From IMG/VR virus record IMGVR_UViG_3300022538_000825, positions 1 through 50,560 of that record: DNA of 50,560 nt; one strand, written 5' to 3'. Below are positions 15,714 to 23,772 of this stretch, piece after piece. How positions within the stretch are numbered: the first letter of the stretch is position 1; each line of letters starts with the position of its first letter. The notes below the pieces were generated by a model. The model did no database searches. It saw only the letters and a list, made by a program, of their open reading frames with translations, and was not told the DNA's origin. A program made the translations under genes and the position numbers. Source of the DNA: a virus.

Positions 15714-15736
15714 ATTGGAAGCTTGACTTCCCCCTC
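15680..15736 (+). promoter_or_regulatory. Programmed -1 frameshift signal in tail chaperone
   Basis: Slippery heptamer A AAA AAC at 15680-15686 (zero-frame codons AAA AAC), a 5-nt spacer, then a GC-rich stem GAGGGGG (15692-15698) with CCCCCTC (15730-15736). The zero-frame stop at 15711-15713 lies in the loop. Moving back one base enters the frame of the chaperone's second domain. Confidence 0.85.
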
Positions 15737-15964
15737 ATAACTCGGTTCTATGGAATCGCCCCCTGGAACATAGGGAAGCTTACTCTTTTCCAGTGGCAGG
15801 ATTATCTAGAGCAGATGGTGCCGATATATGAACTCTTTCATCCAGAGCCAAAATCTGGAAAAGGAAAAGCAACAGAAGAAAGTAAAGATCAGCGAATCAA
15901 AAGACTTAGAGCTATGGCTACAGTTCGAAAACAAAAACTATTAAGGAAGGGGATTAAGACTTGA
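15686..15964 (+). CDS. Tail assembly chaperone, -1 frame extension (gpT-like)
   Basis: About 92 residues reached by -1 frameshifting from the upstream chaperone frame. The read-through begins HEEGADQEVDWKLDFPLITR, then YGIAPWNIGKLTLFQWQDYL, a domain pattern typical of the T part of gpGT. An ATG further upstream in this frame (15554) gives only an Arg-rich out-of-frame leader, so independent translation is unlikely. It ends overlapping the tape measure start by 4 bases. The fusion would be about 228 residues. Confidence 0.8.
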   Translation, partial: HEEGADQEVDWKLDFPLITRFYGIAPWNIGKLTLFQWQDYLEQMVPIYELFHPEPKSGKGKATEESKDQRIKRLRAMATVRKQKLLRKGIKT

Positions 15965-18900
15965 AAATTGCTGAAGCCTATATTGAGGTTGATACCAGAC
16001 AGGCGAAATTCGCCAAAGATTTAAAGACTATGGAGTCCTCGGTTAAAACCTCGACGGATCGTATGCAACAGAAATTTAAGGCCCTAGCTCCCACCTTTAG
16101 AAAAGTCGGTATGGGTATGACTGTGGCAGGAGGAGCTATTACAGCAGCATTGGGTTTAGCAGTAAAATCATCAATTGATTTTAATAAAGAGATGGCTAAT
16201 ATAGCCACCCTGATCCCGGGTGCTACCAAGCGAGTAATCGAACTCAAGGGCGCAATCAGGACAATGGCTGTGACTGTGGGAAAGGATACGGCGGATTTGG
16301 CGCAGGGTGCTTATCAGGTCATATCCGCCTTTGGTGATACCGCTGATACGGTAGCTATTCTTAAGATAGCAGCCAAAGCAGCCACGGCTGGTGTAGCTGA
16401 TACTACATCGGCAATCAATCTTCTATCCGCTGTTACTAAGGGATATGGTGATACTTCAAAAGAAGCAGTTCAAAAAGCCAGTGATTTGGCCTTTATGACG
16501 GTCAAATTAGGGCAAACTAATTTTCCTCAACTTGAAGCTAGTATTGGACGTGTGATTCCTCTGACCGCTGAATTGGGAGTAAGCGAGGAAGAATTGTTTG
16601 CGGTAATGGCTACTGGAACGGGAGTTACAGGTAAGGCTGCCGAGGTGTCAACGCAATTAAGAGGAATAATGCAGTCTTTGATGTCACCGACTGCTGATAT
16701 GACCAAACTTTTTGAAAAGAAGGGATATGTAAGCGGAAAGGCTATGCTTGCCGATTTAGGCTTAGCAGGGTCTCTCGAACTTGTCAAAAATATGGCTGAT
16801 GCTTCAAATATGCCACTACAGAAATACATTTCCTCGATAGAAGGCCAGACATTAGCACTGGCCTTGACTGGAACGCAAGCCGATACCTATACTCAAAAGC
16901 TCAAAGCTATGATGGATGTCACAGACCAGACTGATATAGCCTTCAAGGAGCAGACAGAAGGTGTTAATAAAGCCGGATTCGCCTTCAATCAGGCAAAGAT
17001 ACGAATAAGCGTTTTGGCTTCGGAGATAGGTGATAGGCTCTTGCCAATGGTAACTCCCTTGATTGAGCGGATTACTGAGATTGTGAAGCGAATGTCAGAC
17101 TGGGCAAAAGAACATCCAGTGCTTGCGGGAGTAATAGTCAAAACTACAGCGGTAATAGGAGGTCTGCTTTTAGTTCTTGGTCCGTTGCTTATAATGTTAC
17201 CTAGTTTGCCGCCTCTTATCACGGCAATTGGAGTTGCCTTCCATGTTGCCACTGGCCCTATAGGATGGGTCACGGCTGCAATAATAGCAGCTACTGCGGC
17301 CTTTATCTACTTTTACAAGACTAATGAGCAATTTAGAGGAGCTATACAAAAAACAGGAGCCTATCTTGAGTTCTTCGGCAGGGTGGTTGCAGAAGTTTTT
17401 AAGGCGGTTGGTGCGAATATTGGTACCTTCCTTGGCTGGCTCAGCGTTGAATTTCCTAATGTTTTTAGAGATATTGTTTCTGCCGTGGGGACGATTCTCA
17501 AGAATTTAGGGGCTAATATAGCAAATTGGGTTAAGTACCTTGGGGCTAAACTCAATCCTAAGAACTGGCTGAAGAAGATTGAGCCGCCTGACTGGACTCC
17601 TCTTCTTGAAGGATTCGAGGCTACGGTTACAGAAATTCCAAACCTTATAGGAATTAATCTGGACAAAGCCAAAGGAATTCTGAAGGAAAAGCTTACGGCA
17701 GTTGATGCCGAGCTCGTGAAGGTTACCGATGCTGCTAATGAAATGGGGAATACAATTGTCGGTGCGAGCATAACTGCTGGTGGAGCTTTGGAGGATCTCA
17801 AGGGGAAAACTAAGGAACTTAGTGAGGAGGAAAAGAAGAGACTTGAAGAGATTGCGGAAGCAGAAAGAGCATTAACTCAAGAGATTTTCGAACTGACTCA
17901 CACGAGAATGGAAATTGACCAGAAGGCTTTTGACGAGAGAATGGAACGATTAAGGGAACTGGGAGTTAGCGAGGAGCTGATTCAGAAACTTATTGCGGCT
18001 CGTAGAGCTAAGATTCAAGAAGAAATCACCAAAAAAGAGCTAGAGGAAGCTGAGAAGAGGAAAAAGGAAGCTGAAAAAGAAGCGGAGAAAAAGAAGAAGC
18101 TGGCAGAAGATGCAGCTAAGGAACGTATAAGGTTAGAGAAAGAGGTTACCGGTAAAGTATTCAGTTTTACTCATACAAGAAAGGAAATAGAACAGAAAGC
18201 CTTTGATGACTATATAAAAAGACTGAAGGAAAGTAATGTTAGCGATGAACTTATTAAGAAGTTAATAGCTGCTCGTCATGCTAAGCTTGAAGAGGAGAAA
18301 ACCAAGAAGGAAAAAGAAGAAGCTGAGGAGAGAGAAAAAATAGCTAAGGATGAGGCGGAAAAGAAAGCGGAAGAACACAAGAAAGCATTGGAAAAAAGAG
18401 AGGCTGCTGAGTTAGCATTTCGTGAAGAAATGGCAAGGTTAATGAAAGACGAAACCGCTCTTTTAAAAATTGAAATTGATAAGAGAATTAAAAAATATAG
18501 AGAAGAAGGTTGGACTGAAAAAGAGATACAAGAATGGGTTGCAGCGTTCAGAAAACAAAAAGAAGAAGAGGGAACTCGAAAACTAAGAGATGAGCTGGAA
18601 AAAAGGTTTGAGAATTGGAATGAATTTTTTAATGGAGTAAAGGGTCTCAGATTAAGAAATTTGGATGAGTTTGTGGCGTGGTGGAAAAATCTGAGTGATG
18701 AAGAGAAGAAAAACTTGAAAGAATCGTATGATAGATGGAATATGTGGAAGACAGACATTGAAAAGATATGGGATGGTTTTGTTTCTAGTATAAAGTCTGC
18801 TTTTGTCGATGCAGTTGTCAGCATTATAGCTGGCATGCAATCTGTAGCGTCTGCCCTAAATAGCCTCGCCGATGCCGTGTATAGCACCGTGATAAAAGCC

Positions 18901-20283
18901 TTCATCGAATGGGCGATAGAAGCTGCTAAAGCTGGAAACAAGGTAGCTTTGGCTGTAGCAGGAGTTGTTACAGTTGTCAAAGTTCTGGGGATTAGAATAA
19001 GGGAGACGACTAGGCATTTCGAGACCGCTTGGGGCAGGATTGGAAGAAATTTTGCGCATACTACAATGGAAATGGGAGAGAACATAAGAGGCTTCACAGA
19101 CATGCTAGAAACAGAATTTAATCGAGCAGGCCTGGCCATATCAAAAACAATCGAGGATGCCCAGTATAAATTAGAGGGACTGTACCAGTCCCAGATTGAC
19201 CTGCAAAAAAGCACCAGGGAGCAGCTGATCGCAGAGCTCGATAATTATTATGATTATCGAATGCTGAGAGAATTGAGCCTTGATGAGCTATTGAATCTCT
19301 CTGCTGAGACTAGAGGAAAAATTGAGAGAGGGGAAATTTCCAAGACTGAAGAATCGGAAGCAGAAAAAGCAGCGAGGGATAAAGACAGAGCAGTTTCTCG
19401 ATTAGAGATGATAGAGGAAGGCTACAGAAGAGAAAGTGAACTTCTCAGAAGAAAAATAGCTCTTACCGAAATTGAGATTAAATTCCTTGAATTAAAGATA
19501 GAAAGAGAAGAACACGGGCATAGCGCAAGAGCTAGACAACTAGAGGCGGAACTCGACCAGATGTTGGAAAACTATAAGGAAAGTGTGGAAGCTTATGAGG
19601 ATGCCGAAAGAAGAAAGCAAGCAGCAACCGATGAGACCAGGGAAACGGTAGAAGAAGCCAACGAGGAGATGAGGGATTCCACAGAAGTAGCAGCCGAGGC
19701 GATGGAGGATGCCATGAGGGGCACAGCGGAGGCCATAGAAGATGCGGCGGAGGATATGGCAGGTGCGATAGAGGAAGCAACAAGAGGTATGGTTAGTGCG
19801 ATAAATACGATGACTGATGAGATAGTTCAGGCCATAAGGGACATGGCCCAGGATATAATCAATGCCATAAACGATATGGTGGATAAAATCAACGCCAAGC
19901 TCAAAGAGATCCCCGAGGACATTGAATTTGATATTTGGGGCATACTCCACATGCCCTCAATCCCTTTGATTGGCACTCAGTATTTCGACATCTTCGGAAG
20001 TTACCACGCTCCCTCAATCCCTACTGCTCAAATAGGGATCCCCTACATTCCCCGAACTATGCCCGTTATTGTTCATAAAAAAGAGGCGATCCTTAATCCT
20101 CGGCAGGCGAGGGAGTGGAGAGCGGGTGGAAAGGCTGGGGGAGGAGGAAATGTAACCTTCCAACGAGGGGCAGTAGTAATGAGGGTGCAGAACCTGAACA
20201 CCAAAGCGGATGTCGAGGAATTAGTAGGTTTGGTTGAAGATACCATGACCAAGACCATAGAGAAAAAGATAAGGGGCATCTAA
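15961..20283 (+). CDS. Tail tape measure protein
   Basis: A 1440-residue protein, TTG start, the largest in the window. It sets tail length and is injected with DNA. Residues about 40-350 match the TP901 tape-measure core (an alanine/glycine-rich helical region with TVGKDTADLAQGAYQVIS). Hydrophobic segments lie near residues 395-450 and 975-1000. A long coiled coil spans about 600-900, with a duplicated unit (THTR, then QKAFD, then ELIxKLIAAR) at about 650 and 740. Residues about 1210-1310 carry degenerate 11-residue helical repeats (AIEDA/MxxAI). The C-terminus is Gly-rich. At about 1.5 angstrom per residue this predicts a tail near 200 nm. Confidence 0.92.
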   Translation: MKIAEAYIEVDTRQAKFAKDLKTMESSVKTSTDRMQQKFKALAPTFRKVGMGMTVAGGAITAALGLAVKSSIDFNKEMANIATLIPGATKRVIELKGAIRTMAVTVGKDTADLAQGAYQVISAFGDTADTVAILKIAAKAATAGVADTTSAINLLSAVTKGYGDTSKEAVQKASDLAFMTVKLGQTNFPQLEASIGRVIPLTAELGVSEEELFAVMATGTGVTGKAAEVSTQLRGIMQSLMSPTADMTKLFEKKGYVSGKAMLADLGLAGSLELVKNMADASNMPLQKYISSIEGQTLALALTGTQADTYTQKLKAMMDVTDQTDIAFKEQTEGVNKAGFAFNQAKIRISVLASEIGDRLLPMVTPLIERITEIVKRMSDWAKEHPVLAGVIVKTTAVIGGLLLVLGPLLIMLPSLPPLITAIGVAFHVATGPIGWVTAAIIAATAAFIYFYKTNEQFRGAIQKTGAYLEFFGRVVAEVFKAVGANIGTFLGWLSVEFPNVFRDIVSAVGTILKNLGANIANWVKYLGAKLNPKNWLKKIEPPDWTPLLEGFEATVTEIPNLIGINLDKAKGILKEKLTAVDAELVKVTDAANEMGNTIVGASITAGGALEDLKGKTKELSEEEKKRLEEIAEAERALTQEIFELTHTRMEIDQKAFDERMERLRELGVSEELIQKLIAARRAKIQEEITKKELEEAEKRKKEAEKEAEKKKKLAEDAAKERIRLEKEVTGKVFSFTHTRKEIEQKAFDDYIKRLKESNVSDELIKKLIAARHAKLEEEKTKKEKEEAEEREKIAKDEAEKKAEEHKKALEKREAAELAFREEMARLMKDETALLKIEIDKRIKKYREEGWTEKEIQEWVAAFRKQKEEEGTRKLRDELEKRFENWNEFFNGVKGLRLRNLDEFVAWWKNLSDEEKKNLKESYDRWNMWKTDIEKIWDGFVSSIKSAFVDAVVSIIAGMQSVASALNSLADAVYSTVIKAFIEWAIEAAKAGNKVALAVAGVVTVVKVLGIRIRETTRHFETAWGRIGRNFAHTTMEMGENIRGFTDMLETEFNRAGLAISKTIEDAQYKLEGLYQSQIDLQKSTREQLIAELDNYYDYRMLRELSLDELLNLSAETRGKIERGEISKTEESEAEKAARDKDRAVSRLEMIEEGYRRESELLRRKIALTEIEIKFLELKIEREEHGHSARARQLEAELDQMLENYKESVEAYEDAERRKQAATDETRETVEEANEEMRDSTEVAAEAMEDAMRGTAEAIEDAAEDMAGAIEEATRGMVSAINTMTDEIVQAIRDMAQDIINAINDMVDKINAKLKEIPEDIEFDIWGILHMPSIPLIGTQYFDIFGSYHAPSIPTAQIGIPYIPRTMPVIVHKKEAILNPRQAREWRAGGKAGGGGNVTFQRGAVVMRVQNLNTKADVEELVGLVEDTMTKTIEKKIRGI

Positions 20284-21053
20284 TGTCGGTAATCCTAAAA
20301 GACACTGGAAACACAACTATATATACCTTTCCTTCGGGGATAGAGCTCATTGATGAACCTTATACTGCACGCATGGACACAGAGGAGAGGGTGAGTGCTC
20401 ACGGTGGGGTAATCGCTGGCGACCAAAAAATAACCTCCCGGGCGCTGATAGTCCACGGCATTTTTAAAAAGGTGAGCCAGGCCCTGATGGAGACCGAGCG
20501 TAAATTGATGACGAAAGCCTGTTATACGAAAAATTTGAGGCTCTACGGGACTCAAAATGCCAATGAATTTTATAATATAGAATGCAGGAATTTTGATATG
20601 GGTTATCTCGGGATGCTTACTGTGGTTGAGGTAGAAATTGAATTTATTTGTGTTGACCCCCTTCGATACTACAAGGACGAGACCACAGACCCGCACACGG
20701 TGGACGAGTCGCCGGAAAGCTTCACGGTCAACAACGCAGGGGATATAGAATGTAGTCCTATAATCACGTTCACAGTAGGGGCGGGGGCTAGTATCACGAA
20801 AATCAAGATAGAGAACTCTACTGATAGCAGTAAATACTTTGAATACGAGCCGGCCAGTGCATTAACTGTCGGTAAAGTAGTAGAAATAGACTGTAAAAAT
20901 GCAACCTGCACTCTGGATACGGCTGACGACATAGCTCATTTTTCAGGGACGTTCTTTGAGTTGAAGAGTGGTAATAACTCAATTGTTGTAACTTTGACGG
21001 GTACACCAGGGACTAATGTTTGCGAGTTTAAATTTAGGAAGAGATACTTATAA
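20283..21053 (+). CDS. Distal tail protein (Dit-like)
   Basis: A 256-residue protein directly after the tape measure, its ATG overlapping the TAA of that gene. The N-terminal 130 residues (RALIVHGIFKKVSQALMETE, then NFDMGYLGMLTVVEVEIEFI) match the Dit belt domain, which forms the ring joining tube to tip. The C-terminal half is beta-rich with Thr/Asn/Asp, like the galectin or CBM-like extension of Dit proteins. The 3' end is followed by a strong ribosome site for the next gene. Confidence 0.75.
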   Translation: MSVILKDTGNTTIYTFPSGIELIDEPYTARMDTEERVSAHGGVIAGDQKITSRALIVHGIFKKVSQALMETERKLMTKACYTKNLRLYGTQNANEFYNIECRNFDMGYLGMLTVVEVEIEFICVDPLRYYKDETTDPHTVDESPESFTVNNAGDIECSPIITFTVGAGASITKIKIENSTDSSKYFEYEPASALTVGKVVEIDCKNATCTLDTADDIAHFSGTFFELKSGNNSIVVTLTGTPGTNVCEFKFRKRYL

Positions 21054-21066
21054 AGGAGGTTTTAAG

Positions 21067-21363
21067 ATGGGAAGTAAAGCGGGTTATAAGATGCAAATAC
21101 TGGGCATCCATTACGACAAGGAAGGCAATATAAAGCGGATAGATGTCCAGGGAATGAGTTTGGAAGAGGTAGCTGGAGAATTAATGGAAAGAAAAAAGAG
21201 GCAAGAAGAGAGATTGACACTTTTGAGTTCTATCACCCAAGCTCAGAGGAAGTGTTATGAGAAGATTGAAGGAGAAAAAATCAACTGGGATAGTTTAACC
21301 CTAGAAGCAATAAAGATTATCATCAACGAACTAAAAGATTTGAAAGAAGAGGGAGGTAAGTAA
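21067..21363 (+). CDS. Small hypothetical tail-region protein
   Basis: A 98-residue protein. The frame is open upstream to 21016, but the ATG at 21067 lies 8 bases after AAAGGAGG, so I start there. The N-terminus is a short beta hairpin (YKMQILGIHYDKEGNIKRID). The remainder is two charged helices. No motif recognised. Encoded between the distal tail protein and a beta-rich protein, so probably a tail-tip or assembly accessory. Confidence 0.55.
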   Translation: MGSKAGYKMQILGIHYDKEGNIKRIDVQGMSLEEVAGELMERKKRQEERLTLLSSITQAQRKCYEKIEGEKINWDSLTLEAIKIIINELKDLKEEGGK

Positions 21364-21364
21364 A

Positions 21365-21772
21365 ATGGCAGTAACAAGTAGTTGTCTATTAAATGACTTT
21401 TTGGAGAAGGTAGTCAAGGCAATCGGTAATATTAGTTCACCTGACCCTGCAAACTGGCTAGGGATGGGCGTGGGGGATGACGATACCCCCGCTGTTGCAA
21501 CCCAGCACGTGCTAGTAGGAAACGCTATCTACGTGACCGTGACCCCCACATACGAGGCGAGTTATAAGGTGGTCTTCAACCACTCGTTCACCTATGCCGA
21601 GATTAACGGCACCCTGACCGCCGACACCATCAAGGAATATTGCGTTACTAAGAACAACACCGAATACGCAAGCGGCGACCTTATGTGCCGGGTTGTGATT
21701 GACGATGTGGTTTTGGGTGAGGGGGAACAGTATGACCTAACGTTTAAATTAGAAACAGAAGAGTCAGCTTAA
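21365..21772 (+). CDS. Hypothetical beta-rich tail-tip protein
   Basis: A 135-residue protein starting one base after the previous stop. It is rich in Thr, Val and Asp with a strand pattern typical of tail-tip beta-sandwich proteins (YKVVFNHSFTYAEINGTLTA, then MCRVVIDDVVLGEGEQYDL). It has three Cys and no catalytic motif. Position and composition suggest a structural tail component; family not recognised. Confidence 0.5.
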   Translation: MAVTSSCLLNDFLEKVVKAIGNISSPDPANWLGMGVGDDDTPAVATQHVLVGNAIYVTVTPTYEASYKVVFNHSFTYAEINGTLTADTIKEYCVTKNNTEYASGDLMCRVVIDDVVLGEGEQYDLTFKLETEESA

Positions 21773-21826
21773 AAGCAAAAAAAGATGCTTTAGAAAGAAG
21801 TTTATTTTAATGTCTAAGGAGGAATT

Positions 21827-22726
21827 ATGCCAGTAACTCTCGATTTGATGGAATATCCAACTCATAAGCTAGCTCAGGAGGCTTATGTGAGTAATGACCC
21901 AGATGTTGTAGACCAAAATTTTGAAACTGGAGGGGATGCTATTCATGGAATAGGAGATGACAGCGGAATTGATTATTGGAAGAGCGTACAATTTATCACG
22001 TCTGGTGATATAATTTGCTCAGCCGCATCAATTTATTTAGAGGGTGTAATTGGTGCTCCCGCTGGCGACATGACTTTTCGTATTGAGACAGAGGTTGGAG
22101 GAGAACCCTCTGGAACTCTTGCTCATGCCAATGCCACCGGGACAATAGCCAATGCAAGCATCTCTCAACCAGCTTGGAATAAATGTTCCTTTGCTCCCTT
22201 TACTCTTCCAGCAGGTACATATTGGTTAGTTTGTTATATTCCCGATCAGGCAAATGACAACTATTGGGAATGGACAAGAGATAACGACGGAACGGGGAAA
22301 AACGGCACAAGTACTGACCATGCTACTAATTGGATAATCTATACAAATCTATATATACCCTATTTTAGAATATATGCCCTGCATACTCAATGCTACTCCG
22401 AATCCACCATCATAGTGGAAGGGACTTACTCACTAAAGGGAATAGCCAAAGCAACCGATAGCTTAAACGACACCCTCACCCGCACAGTAGACCCGACGAT
22501 AGATTTGTCGGGCCAAAATGCCATTGAATTTTGGATTCGTTCCGCAAGAACGGGGCAAAATATTAAGATTGGGATTCACGACAGCGGAGGGGTTACGACA
22601 GAAATTACGCCCAATATACTAGCGGCTAACACCTGGCAGAAAGTGGTCTGGAATATATCGGGGGTGGCTAACGCAGATAAAGACGCTATTGACCAGATTA
22701 TTATAACAATAGTAAATGCTGATTAA
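21827..22726 (+). CDS. Tail-tip protein with beta-sandwich (CBM-like) domains, possibly truncated
   Basis: A 299-residue protein with two beta-sandwich parts. Residues about 30-190 hold FRIETEVGGEPSGTLAHANA and a Trp-rich region. Residues about 205-299 hold IDLSGQNAIEFWIRSARTGQ and WQKVVWNISGVANADKDAID, a carbohydrate-binding-module-like jelly roll. In such domains the last strand usually reads N-T-F-Y-x-D-D-I; here that strand begins the next ORF in another frame. So a frameshift may have split the gene. The ribosome site is AAGGAGGAATT. Confidence 0.55.
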   Translation: MPVTLDLMEYPTHKLAQEAYVSNDPDVVDQNFETGGDAIHGIGDDSGIDYWKSVQFITSGDIICSAASIYLEGVIGAPAGDMTFRIETEVGGEPSGTLAHANATGTIANASISQPAWNKCSFAPFTLPAGTYWLVCYIPDQANDNYWEWTRDNDGTGKNGTSTDHATNWIIYTNLYIPYFRIYALHTQCYSESTIIVEGTYSLKGIAKATDSLNDTLTRTVDPTIDLSGQNAIEFWIRSARTGQNIKIGIHDSGGVTTEITPNILAANTWQKVVWNISGVANADKDAIDQIIITIVNAD

Positions 22727-22737
22727 AGGGGGAAGTA

Positions 22738-23772
22738 GTGCCAGATAATACATTTTATCTTGATGATATATTTGCAGGGGTGGGCGTAGCGTCTGAAAAA
22801 AAACTTGGTTTAGTGCCCATCCACAGCTCCACGACTTATGACTCACATGCTCTAAAACTTGGTTTAGTTCAGTCCTCAGTATTGGGTCCCTTCGGGCTAG
22901 TACATGAACTAAAACTTGGCTTTGTCCCATCCCATACCTCAGACCTCTACGGCGCGCAAACATTAAAACTAGGCTTAATACCATCTCATAGTTCTGTAGT
23001 CTATGGGACTTTATTAAAAAAGCTAGGCTTTGCTCTCTCTTATGGTCTGACTAATATATTCTATCTAGATGATATATTTGGAGCACTAGGCGTAGCGTCT
23101 GAAAAAAAACTCGGCCTTGTTCCCCTTCATATATCAGAGCTTCGTAGTACAGAATTGATAAAACTGGGCTTTGTTCAATCATCAGTGCTGGGTCCTTTAG
23201 GGTTATTATGTGAGTTAAAACTCGGCTTTGTGCCATCCCACAGCTCCACAACTTTCGGGTCTCACGCATTAAAACTTGGTTTCACGCCTTCGCACACCTC
23301 GATTATATACGGCATTCTTCTAAAGAAAATTGGCTTCATTCCCATACACGAGGCGAAGGTCTACAAATTCATCGTGGAGTTGAAGTTCTACGACAGGGAC
23401 GACAATCTCGTGAGAATCATCTCCTCCAAGACCCAGAACTTCCCTCTGATCAACCCGGGCTTGGAGTTCGAGTTTCTGCAGGACGGGGGATGCGGGTTCT
23501 TTGGCTTTACTACATCCGAGGATTTGAGCCTTGACTACAACTACAAGTGCGAGATTTACCTCTATGAGGAGAAATGGTTTACGGGCTATATTACGAAACT
23601 GCCGAAAATAGGGACTAAGGCAACTTACGAGTACCGGGGATGGGGGTTCTGGGAACAAGCAAATTGGCAGACTATCAAGGAGACTTATATAGGGGATGAG
23701 CTTTCTGTGGTTACAGAAGACATTCTCGATAATTACATTATCGGAAAGACTGACATAAAGAAGGCGGCATAA
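22738..23772 (+). CDS. Repeat-rich tail protein fused to hub N-terminal region
   Basis: A 344-residue protein with a GTG start after GGGGGAAGTA. Residues about 5-205 consist of KLG(F/L)xPSHSSxxYG repeats about 19 residues long, arranged in two copies of a 102-residue unit, each opening with FYLDDIF. Residues about 210-344 (KFIVELKFYDRDDNLVRIIS, then YEYRGWGFWEQANW and LSVVTEDILDNYI) resemble the N-terminal part of siphoviral tail hub proteins. The protein stops at a single TAA. The continuation of the hub starts in the same frame at 23773. Confidence 0.6.
   Translation: MPDNTFYLDDIFAGVGVASEKKLGLVPIHSSTTYDSHALKLGLVQSSVLGPFGLVHELKLGFVPSHTSDLYGAQTLKLGLIPSHSSVVYGTLLKKLGFALSYGLTNIFYLDDIFGALGVASEKKLGLVPLHISELRSTELIKLGFVQSSVLGPLGLLCELKLGFVPSHSSTTFGSHALKLGFTPSHTSIIYGILLKKIGFIPIHEAKVYKFIVELKFYDRDDNLVRIISSKTQNFPLINPGLEFEFLQDGGCGFFGFTTSEDLSLDYNYKCEIYLYEEKWFTGYITKLPKIGTKATYEYRGWGFWEQANWQTIKETYIGDELSVVTEDILDNYIIGKTDIKKAA
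22753..23352 (+). repeat. Tandem duplication of a 306-base unit built from 19-codon repeats
   Basis: Unit A starts at 22753 and unit B at 23059, exactly 306 bases apart. Both begin with the codons for FYLDDIF and contain GTAGCGTCTGAAAAAAAACT. Each unit holds five KLG-type repeats, and unit B is followed by one more, degenerate copy. The two units differ by many synonymous changes, so the duplication is not recent or has been shuffled. Confidence 0.85.

Noticed and set aside
15554-15964. Independent 136-codon gene in the tail chaperone region
   Set aside because: Its first half is Arg/Gly-rich out-of-frame sequence; the C-terminal domain is explained by -1 frameshifting from 15279.
18276-19214. 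312-codon minus-strand ORF inside the tape measure gene
   Set aside because: It is a mirror of Lys/Glu-rich coiled-coil coding on the plus strand, giving Phe/Ser-rich low complexity.
22619-22984. Minus-strand ORF across the tail repeat region
   Set aside because: It is antisense to repeat coding sequence, with no ribosome site and no motif.
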